64,000 nt of DNA from Hymenobacter persicinus (GCF_004167665.1 NZ_SEWE01000022.1:16034-80033), one strand, 5' to 3'. Shown: positions 34,671 to 43,354, counted from the stretch's first letter. Program-made: numbers and translations. Notes: generated by a model not told the origin, from the letters alone.

Positions 34671-34690
34671 TTGTTGGGCCAATCTAAGCC

Positions 34691-35050
34691 CTAGTAATCG
34701 TCGTCGTCGTAACGGCCTTTGCTGCGGCCGCGGCTGGTGTAGGAGTCTTCCTCGTCGTCATCGTCGGCGAAATCATCGTCGTCGTCATCGAGGCTGGCAA
34801 AGCCGCGGCTGCCGTCGGGGTCTTCGGCGGCCTCGGCAGTTGTGTATTCTTCCTCCGTCATGCTGGCCAAATCCAGGGCCTCATCGTGGGAGGAGCCCGT
34901 GTCGCGCCACATCAGATAGTCGGCATACTTGGCCGAAAGGCGGTCTTCGGAGCTGCCGCGGGTGGCGTTGCCGCCCGTTTTAGCGAAGGTATCTAACTCG
35001 TCGTCGTCGCCGAGCAGATCATCATCGTCGAGGTCGTCGTATTGTCTCAT
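34691..35050 (-). CDS. Highly acidic Asp-rich protein, unknown function
   Basis: A 119-residue protein with Asp runs at both ends (DDLDDDDLLGDDDELD near the N-terminus; DDDDDDFADDDDEED at about 89-103). Between them is a folded-looking stretch, about 35-75: SAKYADYLMWRDTGSSHDEALDLASMTEEEY. Such proteins may bind basic partners, metals or nucleic-acid-binding proteins; none can be named. No signal peptide. It is preceded by a 350-bp gene-free region. Confidence 0.65.
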   Translation of the reverse strand: MRQYDDLDDDDLLGDDDELDTFAKTGGNATRGSSEDRLSAKYADYLMWRDTGSSHDEALDLASMTEEEYTTAEAAEDPDGSRGFASLDDDDDDFADDDDEEDSYTSRGRSKGRYDDDDY

Positions 35051-35401
35051 GGCCGGGTAAGGGCAATAATGGGTGAAAAATGGGGGGTAATACGTCCCAA
35101 AGGTTTACAGCTGCGAAGATACGGGGGAAGCAGCTTTCGGTTAATTGTCGGAAAGGAAAATAAGTTGCCGGAAGGCGCCGAAAATTTCGGCCGGTTTCCC
35201 CTGGGTCCCGCCCCGAAACCGGCCTAGATTCCTGGCGAACCGACGCGCCTGCGGCCAGTTGGGAAGCATAAAGACCTGAAAAACCGGCAGTACCCCGTTG
35301 GGTGAAGCGTGTCAAGTAGCGGATAGTGAGTGGGGGCTGGCCAGCCCCCAAGCCAAAATATTGTTGCGGCCGCTCAAGCCGCGCATGTGCCTGATACTGC
35401 C
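35051..35401. other. Gene-free region with one perfect palindrome
   Basis: The region separates the acidic protein start from the stop of the ABC ATPase gene. The clearest element is a perfect 18-bp palindrome GGGGGCTGGCCAGCCCCC at 35333-35350 without a T-tract on either side. No tRNA or convincing small ORF was found; a 109-codon frame on the minus strand has no protein-like features. Confidence 0.55.
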
Positions 35402-36034
35402 CTACCGCGCGGCCTGGGCCCCAAAATCGGTGATGCTGAGCTGCTGGGAGCAGAAGTCGTATTCCTCGGGCACGTTGGAGCTCACCAGCACCAGCCGGCC
35501 CGGGGCGGTGGCGTGCACGTGCTCCCGGTACCAGGCCACCCCGGCGCGGTCGAGGTTGGTGGTCGGCTCGTCGAGCAGCAGCAGGGGCGAGTCGGCGTAG
35601 AGGGCCAGGGCCAATTTTAGGCGCTGCTTCATGCCGGAGGAAAAGTCGCGCACGAGCTTATGCCGCGACTTTTCCAGGTACATCAGCTCGATGAGCCGGC
35701 CGGGGCTGCAGCCGGGCCGCAGGGGCTTGAAACGGGTGTGAAACTGCAGCAGTTCGGTGAGGGTAAGCTCCTCAATCACCTCCAGGTAGGGGGCGCAGTA
35801 GGCCAGCACTTGGGGCACGTCTTCCACGGCCACGGGCCGGCCGGCGTGTTCGTAGGTCAGCGCGCCTTCCGAGGCCAGCAGCTGCCCGGAAATGGTGTTG
35901 AGCAGGGTGCTTTTGCCCGAGCCGTTGGGGCCCAGGATGGCCGTGGCTGAGCCGGGCTCGAAAATGTACGTCAGGCCCCGGAAAATCCATTCCCGCTGGA
36001 AGCGCTTCCCCAGCCCGGTGGCTTCGATGCGCAC
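35402..36034 (-). CDS. ABC transporter ATP-binding protein
   Basis: A 210-residue ATPase. Walker A is GPNGSGKST at about 35-43, the signature is FSSGMKQR and Walker B is LLLLDEPTT. The size and signature (FSSGMKQRLKLALAL) resemble single-domain ATPases of multidrug or CcmA-type exporters. No permease gene is adjacent in the window. It is on the same strand 3 bp after lpxA ends, at the end of the lipid A block, so its partner may act in envelope assembly; this placement is common in related genomes, as far as I recall. Confidence 0.9.
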   Translation of the reverse strand: MRIEATGLGKRFQREWIFRGLTYIFEPGSATAILGPNGSGKSTLLNTISGQLLASEGALTYEHAGRPVAVEDVPQVLAYCAPYLEVIEELTLTELLQFHTRFKPLRPGCSPGRLIELMYLEKSRHKLVRDFSSGMKQRLKLALALYADSPLLLLDEPTTNLDRAGVAWYREHVHATAPGRLVLVSSNVPEEYDFCSQQLSITDFGAQAAR

Positions 36035-36037
36035 GGA

Positions 36038-36835
36038 CTACTCGGCGTTGTTGCCGTTGCGGGAGTAGCCCTTGATGATGCCGCGGCCCGAGTTGCGCAC
36101 AAAATTCACCACTTCGTCGCGCTCCGGGGAGGGCAGCAGCTCCAGCTCAATCTTGTCCAGGGCGTCGTTGTTGTTGAGCCCGGTCAGAAACAGCAGGCGG
36201 TAGAGCTGCTGAATCTCGCTGATTTTGGGGTCGGTGAAGCCGCGGCGGCGCAAACCGATGGAGTTGATGCCGCTGTAGGTGAGCGGCTCCCGGCCGGCCT
36301 TCACGAAGGGCGGCACGTCTTTGCGAATCAGCGAGCCCCCGGAAATCATGGCGTGCTGCCCGACTTTCACGAACTGGTGCACGGCCGAGGTGCCGCCGAT
36401 AATGGCGTAGTCGCCGATTTCGACGTGGCCGGCCAGCTGCACGGCGTTGGCCAGCACGCAGTTGTTGCCGATGATGCAGTCGTGGGCTACGTGCACGTAG
36501 GCCATCAGCAGGCAGTTGGCGCCCACCACGGTCTTGAGCCGGTCCACGGTGCCGCGGTTCACGGTCACGCACTCCCGAATCACGGTGTTGTCGCCGATAA
36601 CGACGGTGGTTTTCTCGCCGGCAAACTTCAGATCCTGGGGCATGGCGGCGATAACGGCGCCGGGGAAGATCTTGCAGTTTTTGCCGATGCGGGCGCCCGA
36701 CATGATGGTCACGTTCGGGCCAATCCAGGTGCCTTCCCCGATTTCCACGTCTTTGTCGATGGTCGTAAACGGCTCCACGACGACATTTTGGGCAATCTTG
36801 GCTTCGGGGTGAATGTAGGCGAGCGGCTGGTTCAT
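36038..36835 (-). CDS. lpxA: UDP-N-acetylglucosamine acyltransferase
   Basis: A 265-residue enzyme for the first step of lipid A synthesis, moving a 3-hydroxyacyl chain from ACP to UDP-GlcNAc. Left-handed beta-helix of hexapeptide repeats to about residue 190. Catalytic His118 is in YVHVAHDCIIG, and the C-terminal helical domain contains GINSIGLRRRGF. It is transcribed with lpxC/fabZ and lpxD upstream. The upstream gap holds inverted-repeat element C. Confidence 0.95.
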   Translation of the reverse strand: MNQPLAYIHPEAKIAQNVVVEPFTTIDKDVEIGEGTWIGPNVTIMSGARIGKNCKIFPGAVIAAMPQDLKFAGEKTTVVIGDNTVIRECVTVNRGTVDRLKTVVGANCLLMAYVHVAHDCIIGNNCVLANAVQLAGHVEIGDYAIIGGTSAVHQFVKVGQHAMISGGSLIRKDVPPFVKAGREPLTYSGINSIGLRRRGFTDPKISEIQQLYRLLFLTGLNNNDALDKIELELLPSPERDEVVNFVRNSGRGIIKGYSRNGNNAE

Positions 36836-36837
36836 TC

Positions 36838-36949
36838 TGGGAGTAATTCTGAATTAAGAATTCCGAATTCTGAATCGGGAAATGGGCGGCGGCAATTATC
36901 GAGCCTTAGACCATTGCGGATTCATACTTCCGAACTCAGAATTTAATTA
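36838..36949. repeat. Inverted-repeat element C (GAATTCTGAATT words)
   Basis: The left arm (36846-36879) has tandem AATTCTGAATTAAGAATTCC-type words; the right arm (about 36918-36949) has loosely complementary TTCATACTTCCGAACTC and AGAATTTAATTAG. The lpxC/fabZ stop (36947-36949) is at the outer edge of the right arm, reading cTAATTAAATTCTGAG on the minus strand. Confidence 0.6.
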
Positions 36950-38341
36950 GGCTTCTTTCTTGACGATGGCGGCGCTCATTTCGGCTTCCATCACCACTTT
37001 TCCATTCACGAAGGCCTGGCCTTTCATCTTGGCAATGCCCCGCTTGATGGGAGCTAACAACACACAGCAGAAAATGATTGTGTCGCCGGGCTTTACCATC
37101 TTCCGGAAGCGGCAGTTTTCGATGCCGATGAAGTAAGGCGTGTAGTTTTCCGGGTCGGGCACGGTGTTCAGCACCAGGATGCCGCCGGTCTGGGCCATGG
37201 CCTCCACCTGCAGTACGCCCGGGAAAACGGGGTTGCCGGGGTAGTGACCCTGAAAGAAGGGCTCGTTCACGGTCACGTTCTTGATGCTCGTAACAGTAGT
37301 CGCGTCGAGGTGAATGACTTTGTCGATCAGCAGGAAAGGGTAGCGGTGGGGCAGCACCTGCATGATCTGGTTGATGTCCATTACGGGCGTCCGGTTGGGG
37401 TCGTAGGTGGGCACCGAGGAGGCGTTGGCCTCCATCATTTTCTTCTTGATCTTCTTGGCGAAGGCCACGTTGGCCGCGTGCCCGGGGCGGGCAGCCAAAA
37501 TCTGGCCCTTCAGTGGCCGGCCCACCAAAGCCAGGTCGCCCACGAGGTCGAGGAGCTTGTGGCGGGCGGGCTCGTTTTTGTAGCGCAGGTCCACGTTGTT
37601 GAGGATGCCTTCCTTCTTCACGGCCACCTTGGGCTTGCCCAGCATGGTGGCCAGGTCGGAAAGCTCTTCGTCGCTTACCACGCGGTCCACGACCACAATA
37701 GCGTTGCTCAAATCGCCACCCTTGATGAGGTTGTTCTTGTAGAGGGTTTCGAGCTCGTGCAGAAAGCAGAACGTGCGGGACGTGGCAATTTCGTTGGTGA
37801 ACTGCGAAATGTCGTTCAGCGAAGCGTGCTGGGAGCCCAGCACCGGGGAGTTATAGTCGACCATCACCGTCAGGCGGTAGTCATTCAGGGGCAGGGCAGC
37901 AATTTCCACGGCCCGGCCGTGCTCCACGTAGCGGATTTCCTCGGGAATCTCGAAGTAGTTGCGCAGGGCATTCTGCTCCTCGAGCCCTTCCGTCATGATG
38001 GCCTTGATGAACTCGTAGCTGGAGCCGTCCATGATGGGCGGCTCGGGGCCGTCCAGCTGAATCAGCACGTTGTCGATTTGCAACCCGACCAGGGCGGCCA
38101 GCGTGTGCTCCACGGTGTTGACGCGGGCGCCGTTTTGCTCGATGGTCGTACCGCGGCTCAAATCCACCACGTTGTCCACGTCGGCATCCACGATGGGCTG
38201 GCCGGGTAAGTCGATGCGCTGAAACTTGTAGCCGTGGTTGACTGGGGCCGGGCAAAACGTCATGTTGGCCGTAACGCCGGTGTGCAGGCCGATGCCGCTG
38301 ACGGTCACGGGCGCCTTAATCGTGTGTTGCTTGTCGTTCAT
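36947..38341 (-). CDS. lpxC-fabZ: Bifunctional LpxC deacetylase / FabZ dehydratase
   Basis: A 464-residue fusion. The LpxC half (about 1-305) removes acetate from UDP-3-O-acyl-GlcNAc; zinc ligands His79 (NTVEHTLAAL), His261 and Asp265 (ARHKLLDLVGD) and the catalytic-site His288 (ARPGHAANV) are present. The FabZ half (about 320-464) dehydrates 3-hydroxyacyl-ACP; His332 (VLPHRYPFLLID) and Glu380 (GNPVFPGVLQVEAMAQ) are catalytic. This fusion is a Bacteroidota trait. It balances lipid A and fatty acid synthesis at the shared hydroxyacyl-ACP branch point. Confidence 0.97.
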   Translation of the reverse strand: MNDKQHTIKAPVTVSGIGLHTGVTANMTFCPAPVNHGYKFQRIDLPGQPIVDADVDNVVDLSRGTTIEQNGARVNTVEHTLAALVGLQIDNVLIQLDGPEPPIMDGSSYEFIKAIMTEGLEEQNALRNYFEIPEEIRYVEHGRAVEIAALPLNDYRLTVMVDYNSPVLGSQHASLNDISQFTNEIATSRTFCFLHELETLYKNNLIKGGDLSNAIVVVDRVVSDEELSDLATMLGKPKVAVKKEGILNNVDLRYKNEPARHKLLDLVGDLALVGRPLKGQILAARPGHAANVAFAKKIKKKMMEANASSVPTYDPNRTPVMDINQIMQVLPHRYPFLLIDKVIHLDATTVTSIKNVTVNEPFFQGHYPGNPVFPGVLQVEAMAQTGGILVLNTVPDPENYTPYFIGIENCRFRKMVKPGDTIIFCCVLLAPIKRGIAKMKGQAFVNGKVVMEAEMSAAIVKKEA

Positions 38342-38343
38342 CT

Positions 38344-38436
38344 GGTGAGTTGTCAGTTGTTAGTTGCCGGTTGTCAGCTACCGGGCTATCCTCAACAGAA
38401 CGGACCTGACAACTGGCAACGAGCAACTGACAACTA
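38344..38436. repeat. Inverted-repeat element B3
   Basis: The left arm (38347-38377) has GAGTTGTCAGTTGTTAGTTG words; the right arm (38406-38436) has the reverse complement CTGACAACTGGCAAC, CAACTGACAACTA. It fills the lpxD to lpxC/fabZ gap, 15 nt from the lpxD stop. Its outer end GGTGAGTTGTCAG joins a family A word to a family B word. Confidence 0.8.
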
Positions 38437-38451
38437 AATAGGGCTGCAAAG

Positions 38452-39492
38452 CTAGGACTTTTCCGGCGTCTGGTTTCTTTTCTCCAGTTCGCTCAGGCGG
38501 CGTTCCACTTCGGGTAGGTGGCGGAAAATGGCGTTGGCCCGCAGACTGTCGCGGAGCTGGAAGGCCGGGGAGCCCTGCAGCAGGATGCCTTCGGTTTTGA
38601 TGGACTTGCCCACGCCCGACTGGGCCGTGACGGTGGTGCGGTTGGCCAGCGAGAGGTGGCCGGCAATGCCGGTCTGGCCCGCCAGCACGCAGAAGTCGCC
38701 GATTTTGGTGGAGCCCGAGATGCCCGTCTGGGCCGCTACCACCGTGTGCCGCCCGATTTCCACGTTGTGGGCAATCTGCACGAGGTTGTCGATTTTGGCG
38801 CCTTCCCGGATGCGGGTCGAGCCCATCGTGGCGCAGTCGATGGTGGCGTTGGCGCCGATGCTCACGTTGTCTTCGAGCACCACGTTGCCAATCTGCGGAA
38901 TGGCGCGGTAGGAGCCGTCGGGCTGGGGCGCGAAGCCGAAGCCGTCGGAGCCGACGACGGCGCCGGCGTGCACGGTGCAGCGGGCCCCGATAACGGTTTC
39001 GGCGTAGATCTTGGCCCCGGCATAGATAATGGTGCCGTCGCCAATCACGCACCGGTCGCCGATGTAGGCCTGGGGAAAGATGACCACGTCGCGGCCGATG
39101 CGGCAGTTTTCACCGATGTAGCTAAACGCCCCGCGGTAGTGGTTGTCGCCGATTTCGGAGCCGGCCCCGATAAAGGACGGCTCTTCCACGCCGCGGCGGC
39201 CGGTGCGGGTGGCCTGCTGGTAGAATTCGAGCAGGGCCGTAAAGCCCGTGTAGGGGTCGTCGACGCGGATCAGGGCGGCCTGCACGGGCTTGTGCAGCAC
39301 CTGGGTCCGACTCACGATGACGGCCGAGGCGCCCGTGGTGTAGAGGTAGGGCTCGTACTTGGCGTTGGCCAGAAACGACAGCGCGCCCGCCTGGGCCTCC
39401 TCGATTTTTGCTAATCGGTCAATACGCTGCGTGGCGTCGCCTTCGACATCGCCGCGCAAGACTTCTGCAATCTGGCCTACCGTAAATTCCAT
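38452..39492 (-). CDS. lpxD: UDP-3-O-acylglucosamine N-acyltransferase
   Basis: A 346-residue enzyme adding the second acyl chain in lipid A synthesis. The N-terminal uridine-binding domain spans about 1-100, the hexapeptide beta-helix about 105-315, with catalytic His242 in NLVQIAHNVEIG, and a short C-terminal helix. A TAnnTTTG box ends only four bases before the ATG, so a transcript starting from it would be leaderless or nearly so. Second gene of the HD-lpxD-lpxC/fabZ-lpxA run. Confidence 0.95.
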   Translation of the reverse strand: MEFTVGQIAEVLRGDVEGDATQRIDRLAKIEEAQAGALSFLANAKYEPYLYTTGASAVIVSRTQVLHKPVQAALIRVDDPYTGFTALLEFYQQATRTGRRGVEEPSFIGAGSEIGDNHYRGAFSYIGENCRIGRDVVIFPQAYIGDRCVIGDGTIIYAGAKIYAETVIGARCTVHAGAVVGSDGFGFAPQPDGSYRAIPQIGNVVLEDNVSIGANATIDCATMGSTRIREGAKIDNLVQIAHNVEIGRHTVVAAQTGISGSTKIGDFCVLAGQTGIAGHLSLANRTTVTAQSGVGKSIKTEGILLQGSPAFQLRDSLRANAIFRHLPEVERRLSELEKRNQTPEKS

Positions 39493-39496
39493 GCGG

Positions 39497-39504
39497 CAAA
39501 AGTA
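39497..39504 (-). promoter_or_regulatory. TAnnTTTG box immediately before the lpxD ATG
   Basis: TACTTTTG on the minus strand; the ATG begins at 39492. Confidence 0.5.
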
Positions 39505-39520
39505 GAGAAATATCGTTTGC

Positions 39521-39672
39521 TGAGTTGGTAGCTGCTAGTTGTCAGTTGCTAGTTGTTCGTTGTCAGCTCGTTCAACCAACACACCCTCTAGGGGTTGCCA
39601 GTTATAGATTAACGGTTTTGCCGTTGAACGACCTAACAACTGACAACGAACAACTGACAACTACCAACTCAC
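39521..39672. repeat. Inverted-repeat element B4
   Basis: The left arm (39521-39570) has GCTAGTTGTCAGTTGCTAG-type words; the right arm (39632-39672) has the complement CTAACAACTGACAACGAAC, CAACTGACAACTACC. The TGA stop of the HD gene (39669-39671) lies at the outer end of the right arm. A small AACGG/CCGTT hairpin is in the spacer. Confidence 0.8.
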
Positions 39673-40922
39673 CCCGCAATTTCCTTGGGGTAGCAGATGT
39701 AGTGCTTTTCCACCCGCTGGCCCAGGGCCCGGATGTTGGGCAGGTCCGAGGCCTCGGCCACGTTCACCACGTGCCCGCGCTTGGTGAGCACCTCAATGGC
39801 GTCCTTGCCGTCGGCGTCGTAGGCGTTGTTGCTGATGCGGCCCGTGAGCATGAGCTGGCCCGCGTCTTCGAGGCTCAGCTCGAAGTGCTCAGCAATGAGC
39901 TCGACCACGCCCTCCTTGAACTCCTTGTCGAAGGGCTCGGTCTGGAGGATGATTTTGAACAGGCGGCGGTCCAGCATGCTGCGCGACATGTAGCTGAGCA
40001 CCTTGTCGGGGCTGGCGGCCCACATTTTCACGGCGCTCCACACGTCGGTGTCGTCGAGCTGCACGAAGCGCTGCAGGATGGTCTCGTCGGCTTCGAAGTC
40101 GGCAATGGTGACGGGCTTGGAGAGGAAGAAGTGCAGGTCGGGCGTGGCGGGCACGTCGTGGCCGGAGCGCACCAGGTCGCGGGCCCGCTGGATGATGCGG
40201 ATAATCATCTGCTCGGCGCTGGTCACGGTCTTGTGCAAATACACCTGCCAGTACATCAGCCGCCGGCTCACCAGAAAATTCTCGATGCTGTACACGGCTT
40301 TTTCCTCCAGCACCAGCTTCTCGTCCACCACGGTGAGCATCTTGATGAGGCGGTCGGCGCCGGGGCGGCCTTCCTGCACGCCGGTGTAGAACGAGTCCCG
40401 GTTGAGGTAGTCGAGCCGGTCCATGTCGAGCTGGGAGCTGACGAGCTGGTGGAAAAAGCCCCGCTCGTAGGTGCCCTGGAAGATCTTGATGGCCAAGTCG
40501 AGCCGGCCGTGGTGCTCGGCGTTGAGCTTCTGCATCAGGTACAAACTCAGGTGCTCGTGGTGGACTTCGTGGAAAATAGCCGTTTCCAGGGCGTGGGAGA
40601 GGGGCCCGTGGCCGATGTCGTGGAGCAGGATGGCAATCAGGGCGGCCTCGCCCTCCTTGGCCGAAATCTTGACGCCCTTGTCCTTGAGCGTGCGCAGGGC
40701 CAGCGTCATCAGGTGCATGGCACCCAGGGCGTGGTGGAAGCGCGTGTGCAGGGCGCCCGGGTAGACGAAGCCGGTGAGGCCGAGCTGCTGAATCCGGCGC
40801 AGGCGCTGGAAGTAGGGGTGCTCAATGAGGTCGAACAGCAGCTCGGTGGAAATGGTCACGAAGCCGTAGACCGGGTCGTTGAAGATTTTCTTTTTGTTCA
40901 AGGGAGCAGGGCTGGCGCACAA
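39669..40922 (-). CDS. HD-domain phosphohydrolase, SAMHD1/dGTPase-like
   Basis: A 417-residue protein with an HD metal site. The first His is in HTRFHHALGAMHL, the HD pair is ILLHDIGHGPLSHALE (about 96-110) and the distal Asp is in QLDMDRLDYLNRDSFYTG. This layout is shared by SAMHD1-like dNTP triphosphohydrolases. Bacteroidota have it next to lpxD, but its substrate is not proved. ATG 40922 is used; the family usually starts at the TTG eight codons later (NKKKIFNDPVYGF), which would need a TTG start. Confidence 0.88.
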   Translation of the reverse strand: MCASPAPLNKKKIFNDPVYGFVTISTELLFDLIEHPYFQRLRRIQQLGLTGFVYPGALHTRFHHALGAMHLMTLALRTLKDKGVKISAKEGEAALIAILLHDIGHGPLSHALETAIFHEVHHEHLSLYLMQKLNAEHHGRLDLAIKIFQGTYERGFFHQLVSSQLDMDRLDYLNRDSFYTGVQEGRPGADRLIKMLTVVDEKLVLEEKAVYSIENFLVSRRLMYWQVYLHKTVTSAEQMIIRIIQRARDLVRSGHDVPATPDLHFFLSKPVTIADFEADETILQRFVQLDDTDVWSAVKMWAASPDKVLSYMSRSMLDRRLFKIILQTEPFDKEFKEGVVELIAEHFELSLEDAGQLMLTGRISNNAYDADGKDAIEVLTKRGHVVNVAEASDLPNIRALGQRVEKHYICYPKEIAG

Positions 40923-41263
40923 ACTTTTCGCCGTGCGGAAGGTCTAATAAAGCGAAGGCCGGGAAGCCCGAATACGCAGGCCGCAAAAGTTCGGCCGGCC
41001 GGGGCCCGGAACTCAACCCAACATTTTTCGGCTTCTTTACGGCGGAGTTAGCGCCGCAATATCGGCGAACCGTAATTTTTCACAACCAAAAACCAGGGAT
41101 TGGGAGTAAAGCTACTTATTGCACCGCATTTGCAACTTGCCCGCGCCGTTTCGCTTCTCTAGGAAGCCCAGCGGGGCCGGCTTCCGCAGCAGCTGCGGCT
41201 GGTTTCACCCAGCGCCGGGCGCCCCGCCACGACGTTCCATTTAAGTCTTCCCAAATTCCCCAT
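40923..41263. other. Divergent gene-free region before porX
   Basis: A 341-bp region between the divergent HD and porX genes. I see no TAnnTTTG match with the exact pattern, no tandem array and no ORF worth calling. A small palindrome CCGCAGCAGCTGCGG lies near 41180. Both promoters are expected here. Confidence 0.4.
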
Positions 41264-42829
41264 ATGCAACGTTACTCCATTCTCTGGGCCGATGACGAAA
41301 TCGACCTGCTCAAGCCCCACATTCTCTTCCTGACCGAAAAAGGCTACGACGTGACCGGCGTCAATTCCGGCGCCGACGCCATCGAGCAGGTGCAGGAGCA
41401 GAACTTCGACATCGTATTCCTGGACGAGAACATGCCCGGCCTCTCGGGCCTGGAAACCCTGACCGAAATCAAGACGGCCAAGCCAACGCTGCCCGTCATC
41501 ATGATTACCAAGAGCGAGGAAGAGCACATCATGGAGGACGCCATCGGCTCCAAGATTGCCGACTACCTCATCAAGCCCGTCAACCCCAACCAGATTCTGC
41601 TCTCGGTTAAGCGCGTGCTCGACAACAAGCGCCTGGTGAGCGAGAAAACCAACAGCAGCTACCAGCGCGACTTCCGCCAGCTGGGCATGCAGCTCGGCGA
41701 CCGGCTCAGCCCCCAGGAGTGGGCCGACGTGTACAAGAAGCTCGTGTACTGGGAGCTGGAAATCGATGAAACGGAGGGCAAGAGCATGGCCGAGGTCTTC
41801 AACATGCAGAAGGACGAGGCCAACAACTACTTCTCCAAGTTCATCATGGACAACTACGAGGAGTGGGTCAACAAGGAGGCCGACGACGCACCCCTGATGT
41901 CGCACGAGCTGTTCAAGGAGCGGGTGTTCCCGTACCTGAAGGAAACCGGCGACACGCCCGTGTACTTCCTGCTCATCGACAACCTGCGCTACGACCAGTG
42001 GAAAACCCTGGAGCCCATCATTGCCGAGCTGTTCACGGTGGACCAGGAGGAAATGTACTACTCCATCCTGCCCACCACCACGGCCTACGCCCGCAACGCC
42101 ATTTTCTCGGGCATGATGCCGGGCGAGATTCAGAAGAAGTACCCCAACCTGTGGGTGACCGACGACGACGACGAGGGCAAGAACCTCAACGAGGCCGAGT
42201 TCATGGAAATCATGTTCCAGAAGGCCAACCAGAAGTACAAGTTCAGCTACAACAAGGTCACCAACCTGCAGGCCGGTAAGGACCTGGTGGGCAAGATGAG
42301 CAACCTGCACAACCAGTACAAGTGCAACGTCATCGTCTACAACTTCGTCGACATGCTCAGCCACGCCCGCACCGACATGGCCATGATCCGGGAGCTGGCC
42401 GCCGACGAATCGGCCTACCGCAGCCTGACCAAGTCGTGGTTCCTGCACTCGCCGCTGTATGAAATCATCCAGCAGATTGCCGAGAAGAAGGGCAAGATGA
42501 TCATCACCACCGACCACGGCACCATCCGGGTGAAGCGCCCCTTTAAAATCGTGGGTGACCGGAATACCAACACCAACCTGCGCTACAAGCACGGCAAAAA
42601 CCTGGGCTTCACCGATAAGGACGTGTACGTGGTGCGCAAGCCGGAGCGGATTTTCCTGCCCCGCGAAAACGTGAGCACCGCCTACGTCTTCACCCTGGGT
42701 GACTATTTCTTCGCCTACCCCAACAACTACAACTACTACGTGAACTACTACAAGGACACGTTCCAGCACGGCGGCATCTCCCTGGAGGAGGTGATTATCC
42801 CGTTCGTCACGCTGAGCCCGAAAGGGTAG
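41264..42829 (+). CDS. porX: PorX: response regulator with PglZ-type phosphatase domain
   Basis: A 521-residue regulator of the type IX secretion system. Receiver domain about 1-120 with acidic pair Asp10-Asp11, phospho-acceptor Asp54 (FLDENMPG) and Lys in ITKSEEE. A three-helix linker follows. The C-terminal half (about 210-520) is an alkaline-phosphatase-superfamily PglZ domain (YFLLIDNLRYDQW, PTTTAYARNAIFSGMMP, DMLSHARTD, TTDHGTIRV), with metal ligands in DN, DH and H positions. Known PorX cleaves phosphodiesters and signals with PorY; its kinase gene is not here. A terminator follows. Confidence 0.96.
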   Translation: MQRYSILWADDEIDLLKPHILFLTEKGYDVTGVNSGADAIEQVQEQNFDIVFLDENMPGLSGLETLTEIKTAKPTLPVIMITKSEEEHIMEDAIGSKIADYLIKPVNPNQILLSVKRVLDNKRLVSEKTNSSYQRDFRQLGMQLGDRLSPQEWADVYKKLVYWELEIDETEGKSMAEVFNMQKDEANNYFSKFIMDNYEEWVNKEADDAPLMSHELFKERVFPYLKETGDTPVYFLLIDNLRYDQWKTLEPIIAELFTVDQEEMYYSILPTTTAYARNAIFSGMMPGEIQKKYPNLWVTDDDDEGKNLNEAEFMEIMFQKANQKYKFSYNKVTNLQAGKDLVGKMSNLHNQYKCNVIVYNFVDMLSHARTDMAMIRELAADESAYRSLTKSWFLHSPLYEIIQQIAEKKGKMIITTDHGTIRVKRPFKIVGDRNTNTNLRYKHGKNLGFTDKDVYVVRKPERIFLPRENVSTAYVFTLGDYFFAYPNNYNYYVNYYKDTFQHGGISLEEVIIPFVTLSPKG

Positions 42830-42847
42830 CGGGAGAGTAGGTAAAGA

Positions 42848-42877
42848 AAAAGGGCGGCCCAATTAGGCCGCCCTTTT
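42848..42877. terminator. Bidirectional terminator after porX
   Basis: A perfect 12-bp stem AAAAGGGCGGCC with GGCCGCCCTTTT and T-tracts on both strands, between convergent genes. Confidence 0.92.
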
Positions 42878-42882
42878 CAGTT

Positions 42883-43116
42883 TCAGCAGAGCCAGTGGCC
42901 AAGCTGTTTGTGGTGATAAGGAAACTGCACTTCCGTTTCCTCCGCGCCGCGCAGAATCTGGTGCAGGGCAGTGCGAGTCTGGGTACGGTGGTGAGTCCAC
43001 AGAATTTTGGTCAGATCCTTACTGGGCTGATAGTGGCGGTAGCTGAAGCTTTTGTACAGCCGAATGCGGCCGCGTTGACGGGCCGTCCAAGCCCAGCGTT
43101 TTTTTGATTGTTTCAT
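42883..43116 (-). CDS. Small basic protein, unknown
   Basis: A 77-residue, Arg/Lys/Trp/His-rich protein starting MKQSKKRWAWTARQRGRIRLYKSFSYRHYQP. It could bind nucleic acid. It has a normal start context and codon use, its own shared terminator, and a palindrome in its leader, which support a real gene, but no family is recognised. Confidence 0.5.
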   Translation of the reverse strand: MKQSKKRWAWTARQRGRIRLYKSFSYRHYQPSKDLTKILWTHHRTQTRTALHQILRGAEETEVQFPYHHKQLGHWLC

Positions 43117-43117
43117 G

Positions 43118-43145
43118 CGAGTTGTAGGTTGGTACCTACAGCTCG
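43118..43145. promoter_or_regulatory. Palindrome directly upstream of the small basic protein
   Basis: TGTAGGT TGGT ACCTACA (43123-43140) is a perfect 7-bp inverted repeat, extended imperfectly by CGAGT and GCTCG. It begins one base before the start codon on the minus strand. It could be an operator or a leader hairpin that hides the start. Confidence 0.55.
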
Positions 43146-43346
43146 TGGCAAGTGGTGTCGTGACGCTTCATGAGAATTTTCTTCAATTCAAAACTGACAG
43201 CAGGTTGAGTTGCCTGCGTGCAAGATAAAAGCGGCCAGCTAGAGTTTGATACTGCAGCAACTCCTGTAGCGGCGGGTTTCCCCGGGCCCCCGCGGCATCT
43301 TTTGCCGCCCACGCGCTTTTTTCCAACGGTACCGGCCCGGCCCGCG

Positions 43347-43354
43347 TAGCTTTG
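43347..43354 (+). promoter_or_regulatory. TAnnTTTG box immediately before the HAD gene
   Basis: TAGCTTTG; the ATG is at 43358, three bases after the box, so the transcript would be leaderless. Confidence 0.5.

Noticed and set aside
35022..35351. A 109-codon minus-strand frame between the ABC ATPase and acidic protein genes
   Set aside because: Overlaps the start of the acidic protein and has no protein-like pattern or start context.
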